Origin: Collinsella sp.
GTDB taxonomy: Bacteria > Actinomycetota > Coriobacteriia > Coriobacteriales > Coriobacteriaceae
Assembly (NCBI GenBank): GCA_019419505.1
Contig: DXZS01000021.1
Coordinates: 1 to 64,000 of the forward strand
Length of the DNA stretch: 64,000 nt
Direction of reading: 5' to 3'
Shown here: positions 26,965 through 35,795 of the stretch, piece after piece
Numbering within the stretch: position 1 is the first letter of the stretch
How the letters are laid out: each line of letters starts with the position of its first letter
Program-made: the position numbers and the translations under genes
Notes under the pieces: generated by a model
What the model saw: only the letters and a program-made list of their open reading frames with translations
Databases searched by the model: none
What the model was told of the DNA's origin: nothing

Positions 26965-27633
26965 CTACAGGATTTCATCCAAGCCGGGAGTCTTGGTTGT
27001 TTTGGGGATGCCGAGTTTGGATGACGCGAAATCGTCAACATTGTCCTTAATTCCGTCTTTGGTGTAGACAGTGACTATATAGGTGCTGTGCCCAAATTCG
27101 CTCTTGTCGCGTATCGCCCAGGCCTGCCAGTAGGCAGCTCCGCCTCGCTCTCTGATTTTTCCAATGCGGCGGAGTTCTGTTCGCTTTAATTTCTGGTCGC
27201 TGTCGACGGTTCGGCCGACCTCATCGGTGAGCCCGCACTGTTCAAGCAGTTTGTCGAGGACTTGGTCCATGTGACGCTCATCGGTGTTTGGAGCATAGTC
27301 GTAAGCGAGGGTGATGGAGTCGAGTGGCTGGTCGTCGATCAAATAATTCATCGTCTGAGGTTCAAGGCTGAAATGGGGGAAGCATCCATCAATCGTTCCG
27401 AGCAGCGGTAACATTGACCGCCAAATTCCGGTGGGAATTCCATCTTCGTAGAACACGCCGCGACAGATAAAGGAGAGCGAGGTGGCACGCGAGCCGGCGT
27501 CGACCATTCCGCATAAATCGAAGGGCGAGGCGATGCCAAGGGAAAAGGGCGTGGCGACGATAAGGAAGAGCATCACGATGGGTATGGCGAGAATGGCGAT
27601 GACGTTGCGACCGGTGGAATGAGACGGCTTCAT
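26965..27633 (-). CDS. Membrane-anchored extracytoplasmic protein, unknown
   Basis: About 222 residues. Begins MKPSHSTGRN (GAGGAG five bases upstream); residues 10-38 form one TM or uncleaved signal segment (VIAILAIPIVMLFLIVATPF). The rest is outside the membrane, with two close cysteines (DLCGM, SFICRGV) and mixed charge. No lipobox. I do not recognise the domain. It is flanked by oppositely oriented family C repeats, and the neighbour at 27871 has the same architecture (one TM, about 200 residues outside, a GMRYT-like region), so they may be distant paralogues acquired together. Confidence 0.68.
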   Translation of the reverse strand: MKPSHSTGRNVIAILAIPIVMLFLIVATPFSLGIASPFDLCGMVDAGSRATSLSFICRGVFYEDGIPTGIWRSMLPLLGTIDGCFPHFSLEPQTMNYLIDDQPLDSITLAYDYAPNTDERHMDQVLDKLLEQCGLTDEVGRTVDSDQKLKRTELRRIGKIRERGGAAYWQAWAIRDKSEFGHSTYIVTVYTKDGIKDNVDDFASSKLGIPKTTKTPGLDEIL

Positions 27634-27743
27634 ATGCGCTCCTCGAGACAAAGATCTGTTGAGGATAGGCAGAAATGGATATGTTCAGAGAACAATTCAA
27701 GTTTAATCTCATGGCGCGAGATGGTCGACCGTTAGCGTCGAAA

Positions 27744-27778
27744 ACCACCACAAAGGTGCCTGTCCCCTTTGTGGTGGT
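27744..27778. repeat. Palindromic repeat (family C), copy 2, inverted loop
   Basis: Same arms as copy 1 (ACCACCACAAAGG) and even the same preceding GTCGAAA, but loop TGCCTGTCC is the complement of copy 1's. Confidence 0.85.
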
Positions 27779-27870
27779 GAGGAGCGCGCGGCTTCTTTTG
27801 GTAATAATGCTGGCTGGCGATATCATTAGTGCAGGTAGCGAAGGTTTGCGTTGCGAGGTGCTTTGCTGTG

Positions 27871-28539
27871 AGAAGTCCTGCCCGTATTGGATTGATTGTT
27901 TTGGCGCTTGCGATTACCGTGGTTGGCATGGGCACTGTCGGCATGGCGTTTCTACCTGCTGCGGTGACGGAGCCGGTGGTCAAGCCTGTGACTCAATCTG
28001 TCGAACTTCTGACCGGCGACGACAAGCCCGAGACCATTACCGTTGATTTTGATGAGCAGCCGGCTGTGCTGGGTATTAGCAATTATCCGCGTATTCAGCT
28101 TGGGGCCATGCGCTATACCACGGATACAAGCCTGATCGATAGGGCGTCCGAGCGACTCAAGGGCAAAACATTTAAGCGTTGGTACGGATATGCGTCCTAT
28201 CGGGCAAAAGCGAACGACATGGTTGGCGGATGCCACTCTTCCATCGAGCTGGACACTGCAAACGGCGCAAAGTTATGTGATGTCTCGTACGATCCGGGCT
28301 ACGAGGGCAATGAGGGTCCGGGCATCTACATCATGGACGGCGATGTCGCCTATGTCATGGAGGGCGACCAGACCGAGCTCAACGATTTTATGGGTCAGTG
28401 TATCCAAGATGCCTATAAACAGACCTGCTTGCCTGACCCGCAGACTGCACGCGATAGTGGGTCTGCCCGTACATGGCTGTTCGAGGATGAGATGCCCTGG
28501 ACCGTCGAATCGGGAAGTACGGGTTCGGCGAAGGAGTAG
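27871..28539 (+). CDS. Membrane-anchored extracytoplasmic protein, unknown
   Basis: About 222 residues beginning at GTG (VRSPARIGLIV) with GAGGTG upstream; the longer in-frame ATG start at 27829 would put a charged stretch before the membrane segment. Residues 4-28 are a TM/signal segment. The outside part contains GISNYPRIQLGAMRYT, a WYGYASYRAK motif and two cysteines. It has no recognisable catalytic motif. It faces away from 26965-27633. Between them lies one repeat copy, and a third copy lies just after the stop. Confidence 0.65.
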   Translation, partial: RSPARIGLIVLALAITVVGMGTVGMAFLPAAVTEPVVKPVTQSVELLTGDDKPETITVDFDEQPAVLGISNYPRIQLGAMRYTTDTSLIDRASERLKGKTFKRWYGYASYRAKANDMVGGCHSSIELDTANGAKLCDVSYDPGYEGNEGPGIYIMDGDVAYVMEGDQTELNDFMGQCIQDAYKQTCLPDPQTARDSGSARTWLFEDEMPWTVESGSTGSAKE

Positions 28540-28547
28540 AGACCGCG

Positions 28548-28582
28548 ACTACCACAAAGGTACCCGTCCCCTTTGTAGTAGT
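28548..28582. repeat. Palindromic repeat (family C), copy 3
   Basis: ACTACCACAAAGG / CCTTTGTAGTAGT, two compensatory changes in each arm relative to copies 1 and 2, loop TACCCGTCC in the orientation of copy 2. The compensatory changes show selection for, or replication through, the paired form. Confidence 0.85.
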
Positions 28583-28591
28583 TCTCGGTTT

Positions 28592-28808
28592 GTCTCGATC
28601 TGTAACATCTTGGCCGCTAAAAGTGGGCCTGGTGTTACAGATTTAGATTTTCGACTCAGGTGTCTTCGTTCGTCTCGATTTGTAACAGTTAGACCCTAAT
28701 TTGCCGAGTAGATGTTACAGATTGAGACAAACGGTTGCCGCTGGTCATTTCATCTTGATCCGTAACATCTAGGATCAAAAATGGCTGCTAGATGTTACAG
28801 ATCGAGAC
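28592..28808. repeat. Three tandem hairpin repeats (family D) upstream of clpB
   Basis: Units at about 28592-28650, 28672-28728 and 28748-28808. Each has the form GTCTCGATCTGTAACATCT, a loop of 17-25 unrelated bases, then AGATGTTACAGATCGAGAC. Arms are conserved between units and loops are not. There is no coding frame of note. Not a CRISPR array: unit spacing and palindrome form differ. Confidence 0.8.
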
Positions 28809-28869
28809 GGTAGTGCGCCTGGGCAGCGGCGGGCTGACATCTCAGTACCCTATCCATCAATCACTCAGA

Positions 28870-28904
28870 AAATCTTATATATAGAGACTTAGATTTGTGT
28901 ATAA
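28870..28904 (+). promoter_or_regulatory. Candidate HspR operator before clpB
   Basis: AAATCTTATAT, five bases, GACTTAGATTT, then GTGTATAA: the same layout as 19678-19712 before dnaK. Confidence 0.6.
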
Positions 28905-28985
28905 GATCGCGCAAAGCTGGCAACAATACTTCTCGAACAACGTGAAGCCGCCCCGTAGGGCGGCCGCCCCAAGAGAGGTGATTCC

Positions 28986-31613
28986 ATGAGAATCGATAAG
29001 CTAGCAATGACGTCGCGCGAGGCGCTGCAGACCGCCATGAGCACAGCTGCCGACGCGCAGGCCGGCGCGGTGGAGCCGATTCACCTGCTGTCCGCCCTGC
29101 TTGGTGCCGGCGAGCGCAATATCTCCGTGATCATCGAGCGCATCGGCGCCGATCCGGCCCAGCTTGCACGCTCCACACAAGATGCCATCGACCGCGCGCC
29201 CAAGGTTTCGGGCGAGGGCCAGCAGATGGGCCTTTCCAATGAGCTCGTCCGTGTCATCGAGAAGGCCGAGAAGAAGGCCACCAAGATGGGTGACAGCTTT
29301 GTGGTGACCGAGCATCTGCTGATGGCGCTTGCCGAGGACAAGGGCGAGGCTGGTCGTGTACTGCGTGACGCTGGCGTGACCAAGGAGCGCATCGAGCAGG
29401 TCTACGAGGAGCTGCGTGGCGATGACCGCGTGACGTCTGCCGAGGACAAGACCCAGTTTGAGGCGCTGGAGCAGTACGGTCGCAACATCTGCGATCTGGC
29501 CCGCGCCGGCAAGCTCGACCCGGTCATCGGCCGTACCGACGAGATCCGCCGTACCATCCAGGTTCTGTCCCGCCGCACCAAGAACAACCCCGTGCTCATC
29601 GGCGAGCCGGGCGTCGGCAAGACGGCCATCGTCGAGGGTATCGCCCAGCGTATCGTGGCCGGCGACGTGCCGAGCACCCTGCGCGACCGCGACCTCATCG
29701 AGCTCGACATGAGCGCGCTGGTCGCCGGCGCCAAGTATCGCGGCGAGTTCGAGGACCGCTTGAAGGCCGTGCTCAAGGAAGTGCAAAAGGCGCAAGGCAA
29801 GGTCATCCTGTTCATCGATGAGCTCCACACCATCGTGGGCGCGGGTGCCACCGAGGGCTCCATGGATGCCGGCAACATCCTCAAGCCGGCGCTCGCCCGT
29901 GGCGACTTGCACGCAATCGGCGCGACTACGCTCGACGAGTACCGCAAGTACATCGAGAAGGACGCGGCACTCGCCCGTCGTTTCCAGACCGTGATGGTCA
30001 GCGAGCCTACCGTCGAGGACACCATTTCAATCCTGCGTGGCCTCAAGGAGAAGTACGAGATCTTCCACGGCGTGCATATCACCGATAGTGCGCTCGTGGC
30101 AGCTGCCGACCTCTCCGATCGCTATATCGCCGACCGCTTCCTGCCCGACAAGGCCATCGACCTGGTCGATGAGGCGGCAAGCCGCTTGCGCATGGAGCTC
30201 GACAGCATGCCGGTCGAGATTGACGCCACCACGCGTCAGCTCACCCAGCTGCAGATCGAGGAACAGGCGCTCATGAAGGAGACCGACGACGCCTCCAAGG
30301 AGCGTCTGGAGGCCCTGCGCCAGGAGATCGCCGAGGTCCAGGAAAAGCTCAACGTGCAAAAAGCCGGCTGGCTCAACCAGAAGAACGCCATCGACCACGT
30401 GCAGGAGCTTAAGGGGCAGCTTGACGAGGCCAAGAGCGAAGAGGAGCGCGCGACGCGCAACGGCGACCTGGGCCGTGCGTCCGAGCTGCGCTACTCCGTG
30501 ATCCCTGGCCTGCAGCAGCAGATTCAGGATTCCGAGGCTGCGCTCGAGGCACAAAAGCAGCAGGACGGCGAGGGACTCAACGAGCAGGTAACCTCCGACG
30601 AGATCGCCGAGGTCGTGAGCGCCTGGACCGGCGTGCCCGTGTCCAAGATGATGCAGGGCGAGCTCGACAAGCTCAAGGGCCTGGAGGGCGAGCTGCATAA
30701 GCGCGTTATCGGTCAGGATGAGGCGGTCTCCGCTGTGGCCGCGGCCGTGCGCCGCAGCCGTGCGGGCCTCTCCGATCCGGACAAGCCCATCGGCAGCTTC
30801 TTCTTCCTGGGCCCCACCGGTGTAGGCAAGACCGAGCTCGCCAAGGCGCTGGCCGAGTGCCTGTTCGACGACGAGCGCGCGCTTGTGCGTATCGACATGT
30901 CCGAGTACATGGAGAAGTTCAGCGTCCAACGTCTGATCGGCGCGCCCCCGGGATACGTGGGCTACGACGAGGGCGGCCAGCTCACCGAGGCCGTGCGCCG
31001 TCGTCCGTACTCCGTGATCTTGCTCGACGAGATGGAGAAGGCTCATCCGGATGTCTTTAACGTGCTGTTGCAGGTGCTCGACGACGGCCGCCTAACCGAC
31101 GGTCAGGGTCGCCAGGTGTCCTTCAAGAACACGATCATCATCATGACGTCTAACGTGGGCTCCAAGGCTATCGCCGAGCTTTCCGGCAAGGACGAGGAGG
31201 AGATGCGCCATCAGGTTGACGCGGCCATGGCTCAAACTTTCCGCCCCGAGTTCCTCAACCGTATCGACGATATCGTGGTGTTCCATCCGCTCGGCATGGC
31301 GCAGATCGAGAAGATCGTTGACATCCAGCTCGCCGACGTCCGCGCGCGTCTGGCCAAGGAGCGCATGACGCTTGCCATCACCCCAGCGGCCAAGCAGATG
31401 CTCGCCGTGGGCGGCCTGGACCCGGTCTTCGGCGCCCGTCCGCTCAAGCGTCTGGTCCAGCGCGAGGTCGTGGACGCCATCGCCGCCGCTATCATCGACG
31501 GCACGGTGCGCGAGGGCGATCAGGTGACGGTCGATGTCGACAAGGACGGCGGCTTTACCGTCGTGTGCGACAACACGCCGGCGGCCACCTACGAGGTCCC
31601 CGACGCCGAGTAG
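28986..31613 (+). CDS. clpB: Disaggregase ClpB (Hsp104)
   Basis: AAA+ chaperone that, with DnaK, dissolves aggregates. 875 residues, full length. N-domain to about 145. Nucleotide domain 1 with Walker A GEPGVGKT and Walker B VILFIDELHTIVG. The coiled-coil M domain (about 405-530: TQLQIEEQALMKE to EAQKQQDGE). Nucleotide domain 2 with GPTGVGKTELAKALAE, YSVILLDEMEKAHPDVFN, and the sensor-2 GARPLKR end. Start ATG follows GAGAGGTG. Single gene with its own candidate HspR site and strong terminator. Confidence 0.98.
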   Translation: MRIDKLAMTSREALQTAMSTAADAQAGAVEPIHLLSALLGAGERNISVIIERIGADPAQLARSTQDAIDRAPKVSGEGQQMGLSNELVRVIEKAEKKATKMGDSFVVTEHLLMALAEDKGEAGRVLRDAGVTKERIEQVYEELRGDDRVTSAEDKTQFEALEQYGRNICDLARAGKLDPVIGRTDEIRRTIQVLSRRTKNNPVLIGEPGVGKTAIVEGIAQRIVAGDVPSTLRDRDLIELDMSALVAGAKYRGEFEDRLKAVLKEVQKAQGKVILFIDELHTIVGAGATEGSMDAGNILKPALARGDLHAIGATTLDEYRKYIEKDAALARRFQTVMVSEPTVEDTISILRGLKEKYEIFHGVHITDSALVAAADLSDRYIADRFLPDKAIDLVDEAASRLRMELDSMPVEIDATTRQLTQLQIEEQALMKETDDASKERLEALRQEIAEVQEKLNVQKAGWLNQKNAIDHVQELKGQLDEAKSEEERATRNGDLGRASELRYSVIPGLQQQIQDSEAALEAQKQQDGEGLNEQVTSDEIAEVVSAWTGVPVSKMMQGELDKLKGLEGELHKRVIGQDEAVSAVAAAVRRSRAGLSDPDKPIGSFFFLGPTGVGKTELAKALAECLFDDERALVRIDMSEYMEKFSVQRLIGAPPGYVGYDEGGQLTEAVRRRPYSVILLDEMEKAHPDVFNVLLQVLDDGRLTDGQGRQVSFKNTIIIMTSNVGSKAIAELSGKDEEEMRHQVDAAMAQTFRPEFLNRIDDIVVFHPLGMAQIEKIVDIQLADVRARLAKERMTLAITPAAKQMLAVGGLDPVFGARPLKRLVQREVVDAIAAAIIDGTVREGDQVTVDVDKDGGFTVVCDNTPAATYEVPDAE

Positions 31614-31658
31614 ATTTTTGGGCCATGCCTTATAATCTGCTAGTCGTCTCTAAACGCC

Positions 31659-31695
31659 AAGGGCGGCGGATCCAATTGGGTCCGCCGCCCTTTTT
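31659..31695 (+). terminator. Terminator of clpB
   Basis: AGGGCGGCGGATCC / GGTCCGCCGCCCT stem with short AATT loop, then TTTTT. Confidence 0.9.
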
Positions 31696-31745
31696 CGTGC
31701 GACAATCGATGATGTTGAACGGATGCGATGCAAGGAGCTATGCAG

Positions 31746-31919
31746 ATGAAAGACGAGATCAAGACAAGTGCGCCGGCGCCCAAGCCAACGTCCAAACCGG
31801 CACCCAAGCCGCGCGACCCCTACATCCGTGCCGAGAACGAGGACGACGACGGCTACGATCCCTACAGCGATCGCCGCCCCGAGCGTGAGCCGCTGTTCGA
31901 AGCCGACCCGTGGCGTTAA
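31746..31919 (+). CDS. Small proline- and acid-rich protein, unknown
   Basis: 57 residues beginning MKDEIKTS (AAGGAG nine bases upstream). The first half is Lys/Pro-rich (APAPKPTSKPAPKPRDP), the second acidic with Tyr and Arg (DDDGYDPYSDRRPERE) and ends FEADPWR. Intrinsically disordered by appearance. No signal peptide, membrane segment or known domain. It lies right after the clpB terminator, so separate expression is expected. Coding status is supported by the ribosome site and codon bias only. Confidence 0.6.
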   Translation: MKDEIKTSAPAPKPTSKPAPKPRDPYIRAENEDDDGYDPYSDRRPEREPLFEADPWR

Positions 31920-31928
31920 GTAGCTAAT

Positions 31929-32180
31929 TTGGGTGTCGTGGGCTGCTAGTCTTGGACCTTGATGCTCGGCAACAGTAAAACTTGATTTTCTATTAATCAA
32001 GTTGCACGTAATCTTGCTTTCCAGCTAATCAAGATTTGAGACGGGGCTTTTTTAACTGCCCCTGATGCTGGTTCGACCTCGCTGTCGGGTAGAACAGAGA
32101 GTAGCTAAAAGAGCCCCGTCCCAAAAAGACTGCCTTGGGTGTTGCGGGTGGCTAGTCCTGGGCCTTGATGCTCGGCAGGA
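31929..32180. repeat. Direct duplication of a gene's 3' end flanking a hairpin element
   Basis: A block of about 45 bases beginning TGGGTGT(C/T)G and including the last nine codons (LPSIK.QD, stop) of the leftward gene 32152-33639 occurs at 31930-31974 and at 32136-32180, with about 85 percent identity. Between lie two hairpins: CTTGATT..AATCAAG (31981-32036 region) and GACGGGGCTTTTT paired with AAAAGAGCCCCGTC (32040-32121). The second can terminate the leftward transcript. Confidence 0.75.
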
Positions 32181-33639
32181 GAATCTGGGCGAGGTAGTCG
32201 CACTCGAGCTTGGTGGCAGCGTCGGCCTTGCCGTCTTTGCCGACCAGCACGTTCTTGATCTGGCTGTAGGTGTAGCGGTTGCCGGTCGTAAGCTCGACAA
32301 GCTCTACGGCTGTGTCCATGGGGTAGGTCGACACGGGATCCTGGGTGCGCCCGTTGATAGTCTGGGGCACCACGTACGGATAGACGGGGCCGCTGGCATA
32401 GACGGTATAACCGTTGCCCAGGCTGACCGTGCCCAAAACCGTGTCGCCGTCATCGGGCGTAAAGGTCTCGCCATCGCGCACGACGACGAGCGTCACGAGC
32501 GGTGTATTGGCGTCGCCGTCCAGATAAATGCACAGCGTGTTGCCGTTTTGCCAGGTTGCGACCTTGCCATACCACTCGACGGGGATATCGAGCTGGTAGA
32601 GGTCGGTTGCCTTGTGGCGAGCGTCAGCATCACGGGATGCCTGTGCCTTTTGCGCGCTCACGGCATTGACGGCGGCGTCGCGCCGCGCGGTTGCTGCCTG
32701 CTGGAGCACTTTGGCAGCCGCGGCGGAGCTCACACCGCCCTCCTCGGCATACTTGGCGGCGGCATCGATCTGGTTGTCGGTCACCGTGTCGGCCGAGGGC
32801 ACCTTAAGTTTAAAGGTGGCTTGAGCGCGCAGATCCTGCCCATCACTCTTGACCGTAACCTGGGCTTTGGTGGTCGGGACGGTGTATATGGTGCCGTCGG
32901 CCGCGATGGGGGAGGCGGCAATGGAGAGCGTGTAATCGCCAGGCAGCAGCTTGATGCCGCGACCGTGCTCGTCAACGTAGAGCGTTTCGCTCACAGAAGA
33001 GCCGTCAGAATCCTGACCGCTTACCTGCACGGGGATCTTTGAGCCGGTGGAGCAGTCGAGCCCCGCGGCATGTACGCCAATTTGCACCGACATCATGGTA
33101 TGGGCGTTTGCGGCAACCACGGCGGCCTGCTCTTGCTGGTATCCGTTCCAAGCTGCATAGCCCGCGCCGCCAGCGACGAGCGCGACGGCAACAACGCCTG
33201 CCACCATCAGGTTGCGTCGCTTGGGCGACATCTTGCGATGGCGAACCTCGGCCTCGCGTGCCGAGGGAACGGACGGCAGGGGAATATCGCCCATGGCGAT
33301 GGTCTCGTCCACGGCAGGCGCAGAGCCCAGGCCGGGAAGCTCGCGGGTGAGCGAGTCGTCGGCAGGCAAGCTACCAAGCAGGACGGTCTCTTCTCCCGAG
33401 CCGGATTCCGGTTGGTCGTCGCCCTTGCTATCGTCCTCTTCGGCTTCGGCCTCGTCAGGAGCGTCTTTGGCGTCGCTGTCTTCGTCCTCGGTGCCTTCGT
33501 GCGCCTCGTCCTGTGTGTCGACGGCTGAATCGCTAAACGAGAGCTCGTCTAGCGAAATCCGGTCTAGGCTCTCTAGGGCCTCAGCGCATGCTTCTGCATC
33601 TTGGACCACATCCTCTTGGTCCGTTGTCTCATCTTTCAT
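32152..33639 (-). CDS. Single-pass membrane protein, TcaA-like layout, unknown
   Basis: About 495 residues beginning MKDETTDQED (GGGGGATAT upstream). Residues 1-145 are acidic and disordered (many Asp/Glu/Ser), on the cytoplasmic side. A basic KMSPKRRNL stop is followed by a TM helix at about 150-172. The external part has a beta-rich module (170-275, GIKLLPGDYTLSI recalls carboxypeptidase-regulatory or PEGA-type repeats), an Ala-rich helix (275-345), and a final domain with YPMDTAVELVELTTGNRYTYSQIKNVLVG. Cytoplasmic tail, TM, repeated external modules is the plan of TcaA and related envelope proteins of Firmicutes; the lack of an N-terminal zinc ribbon makes this loose. Confidence 0.72.
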   Translation of the reverse strand: MKDETTDQEDVVQDAEACAEALESLDRISLDELSFSDSAVDTQDEAHEGTEDEDSDAKDAPDEAEAEEDDSKGDDQPESGSGEETVLLGSLPADDSLTRELPGLGSAPAVDETIAMGDIPLPSVPSAREAEVRHRKMSPKRRNLMVAGVVAVALVAGGAGYAAWNGYQQEQAAVVAANAHTMMSVQIGVHAAGLDCSTGSKIPVQVSGQDSDGSSVSETLYVDEHGRGIKLLPGDYTLSIAASPIAADGTIYTVPTTKAQVTVKSDGQDLRAQATFKLKVPSADTVTDNQIDAAAKYAEEGGVSSAAAAKVLQQAATARRDAAVNAVSAQKAQASRDADARHKATDLYQLDIPVEWYGKVATWQNGNTLCIYLDGDANTPLVTLVVVRDGETFTPDDGDTVLGTVSLGNGYTVYASGPVYPYVVPQTINGRTQDPVSTYPMDTAVELVELTTGNRYTYSQIKNVLVGKDGKADAATKLECDYLAQILLPSIKAQD

Positions 33640-33770
33640 ATATCCCCCAATGCAATATCGGCTCAACACTGTACCCAAAAATGGAGACATATAAAGCGCG
33701 TGCGAAATATAAGATCCGATTTAACCCGAGCGCATTGTTTAGCCGCATCCTCACGGCAGCAAAAAGCCCC

Positions 33771-33803
33771 CGGAACGCGAACGAATCACATTCCGGCGGC
33801 TCT
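33771..33803 (-). terminator. Terminator of the 33872-34879 gene
   Basis: Read leftward: GCCGCCGGAA, loop, TTCCGGGGGC, TTTTTGC. Confidence 0.75.
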
Positions 33804-33871
33804 GCAATGCGTTGAGTTGCGCGGAGCCGGCTATGCGGCTTCGTACTCAAGCGATGTTTGCGTCAGGCACG

Positions 33872-34879
33872 TTACTCGGCGTGAGCGTAATCAACCTTGG
33901 CGCGGCGGGCGGTGGCCTTCTCCCAATCGCTGGTGCCCTCAAAGACATCCTGCTTGTAGGGGTTGCGGCCGAGCTTCTTGGCACGGTAGGCGACGTAGAT
34001 AATCGCGGCGATGTTGGCGATCAGCGCGGCGACCGAGACCGCGGTGGCAGCGGCGGGGTCGAGCGTGGAGTGCGTCACAAAGATGGACTCCTCTTGGAAG
34101 TAGGGGAACACCTGGGCAAACATGCACCAAATGGCAAGCGTAAAGGCGCGATTCTGGATCCAGCCGCCCTTGTTCCAGATAAAGGCGGCGACGGTGGGCG
34201 CCAGCAGCAGCGCAAAGCCGCAGAACCAGGAGTGGGTGGGCAGGCAGTTGTAGGTGTAGCAGAAGTTCCAGATATCGTAGGCGATGATGTAGACCCAGGT
34301 CATGTCGGGCCACAGCATGTCGGTCTTGTCCTCGGAGGCGTAGACGCTCCACCAACCGGTCATGCAGAAGATGTTGATGATACCGGCGATGCCGTTGAAC
34401 ACGTTGTTCCAGCCGGCCAGCTGCGTAGTACCTTCGGAGGTGACCCAGGTGGACTGGCCCAGGACAAAGAAGTGATAGGCACTCTCGAAGTCGGACACGA
34501 CGGCGATCATGATGTTGATGGCGACGATCACAAACGGCCATGCGCGGAACCAATGCGCTTTGCCGATTTTGCCCCACTGATACTTAATGGCGATGAAGCC
34601 CCAGCAACCGGCCAGCGCCGCGTATACCTTGGCGTAGTGGAACCAGCTGTTCTGGTACACATGGGTGGGGTTGGTGAGCGCCCACTCGGCGCCTTGTGAG
34701 ACGCCGATGGCGATGGCGACGCAGTAGATGGTCATGGCCAGCGGAGCCACGCCAAAGATGATGGCCGCGCCCAGCTTGGTGCGGCGGCCGACCTCGTTGA
34801 GCACAATCAGGCCAATAAAGACCATGGCCCAGCCGGCCCAGTGGATAAGGGTATCGCTACCCCAAACATCGAACAGCAT
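33872..34879 (-). CDS. Multi-pass membrane protein, DUF5692-like
   Basis: 335 residues with about nine hydrophobic helices across the length and many Trp (WGSDTLIHWAGWAMV, SAYHFFVLGQSTWV, DMTWVYIIAYDIWNFCYTY). Short loops, last 35 residues basic-polar (AKKLGRNPYKQDVFEGTSDW). It resembles a family of coriobacterial and clostridial membrane proteins I know as DUF5692; the name is from memory. No transport signature stands out. It is leftward, 63 bases downstream of a TetR gene, so regulator and membrane protein may form an operon: an efflux or permease function controlled by the regulator is a guess. Confidence 0.75.
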   Translation of the reverse strand: MLFDVWGSDTLIHWAGWAMVFIGLIVLNEVGRRTKLGAAIIFGVAPLAMTIYCVAIAIGVSQGAEWALTNPTHVYQNSWFHYAKVYAALAGCWGFIAIKYQWGKIGKAHWFRAWPFVIVAINIMIAVVSDFESAYHFFVLGQSTWVTSEGTTQLAGWNNVFNGIAGIINIFCMTGWWSVYASEDKTDMLWPDMTWVYIIAYDIWNFCYTYNCLPTHSWFCGFALLLAPTVAAFIWNKGGWIQNRAFTLAIWCMFAQVFPYFQEESIFVTHSTLDPAAATAVSVAALIANIAAIIYVAYRAKKLGRNPYKQDVFEGTSDWEKATARRAKVDYAHAE

Positions 34880-34942
34880 GCTGCTCTCCTTTCACACGCC
34901 CGCGGCCCCTCTTCCGATCGCGGGCAGTTTGGCCAAATGTCG

Positions 34943-35605
34943 TCAGTTCCTGGGTTTGCGCTCGGGATACTTGGCGGTATAGCCCTCGATGTGGAGTGTC
35001 GAGGCGATGATTTCCTTGACCGTCTCGTCGGGCACATCGGGGTGCGTGCGGATATACATCAACAACCCCATGATGAGGGTGTAGAACGTCTCGTAGACAT
35101 GGTCAATGCGCAGCTCGTGATGGGCGACAAAGTCCACCACGGTGGTGTCGCAGATGTACTGAGCCACGCGCTGAACCACGTTGTGCAGAAAGCCGCCGTA
35201 GAGTGCGCCGCTGCTCGAGGTGAGCGTACTCGGCAGCTCGTGGCCGCTGGCGACCAGGCGCTTAAAGAGCGGGGCGACGGTGTCGAGCGCGCCTTCGATA
35301 TCACCGACGGTGCGGCCGGCGTTCCACTGCTCGAGCTCGGAGATAAAGCCGTCGATCGCCTCGTCCATGACGGCGGTGACGGCGGCGTCCATATCGGCAA
35401 AGTAGTGGTAGAACAGCGAGCGCGTGCAGCCGGCGCGTTTGGTCACGGCCGATACCGATAGGTGGGACACGCCCAGCTCGGAGCTTACGGTGCGCACGGC
35501 ATCGAGGATCTCGCGACGGCGTTCGTCGCCCGTCAGACGCTTGGCCGCGCTATCGGGCGCGGGGACGGCGTCAGCCACAGAGGTGTTCGATGCGTTATCG
35601 CTCAT
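34943..35605 (-). CDS. TetR-family transcriptional regulator
   Basis: 220 residues. HTH at about 25-72: REILDAVRTVSSELGVSH and SAVTKRAGCTRSLFYHYFADMD, the family's canonical tail. The C-terminal ligand part is helical with a hydrophobic YETFYTLIMGLLMYI. Divergent from the 925-residue oxidoreductase; two adjacent palindromes with TTGAC half-sites lie in the gap (35665-35702), as expected for TetR operators. It is upstream of, and likely co-transcribed with, the membrane protein at 33872. Confidence 0.92.
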   Translation of the reverse strand: MSDNASNTSVADAVPAPDSAAKRLTGDERRREILDAVRTVSSELGVSHLSVSAVTKRAGCTRSLFYHYFADMDAAVTAVMDEAIDGFISELEQWNAGRTVGDIEGALDTVAPLFKRLVASGHELPSTLTSSSGALYGGFLHNVVQRVAQYICDTTVVDFVAHHELRIDHVYETFYTLIMGLLMYIRTHPDVPDETVKEIIASTLHIEGYTAKYPERKPRN

Positions 35606-35659
35606 GCGTTTGCCGCCTTTCGTCCGTTTGAGCCCGACCGTTCACCTAACAGTCTTGAA

Positions 35660-35704
35660 TATTGTTGACGGTTCGTCAATACTGTTTTTGACACAATGTC
35701 AACT
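35660..35704. promoter_or_regulatory. Tandem palindromic operators between tetR and oxidoreductase
   Basis: TTGACGGTTCGTCAA at 35665-35679 and TTGACACAATGTCAA at 35688-35702: both TTGAC-N5-GTCAA with centres 23 bases apart, about two helical turns. Likely bound by the divergent TetR protein and controlling both genes. Confidence 0.75.
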
Positions 35705-35795
35705 AATGGCGGGTGAACGGCATGGGGGCATGCCCGGCCTGCAAAAAAGAGGGGTGCCGCGGTCTCGCCGGGCTGTGGCAAGAGAAGGGACAACC

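Noticed and set aside
28592..28808. CRISPR array
   Set aside because: Only three units, each palindromic over its whole arm pair with loops of varying size; no cas genes in the window. The same applies to 42780-43005.
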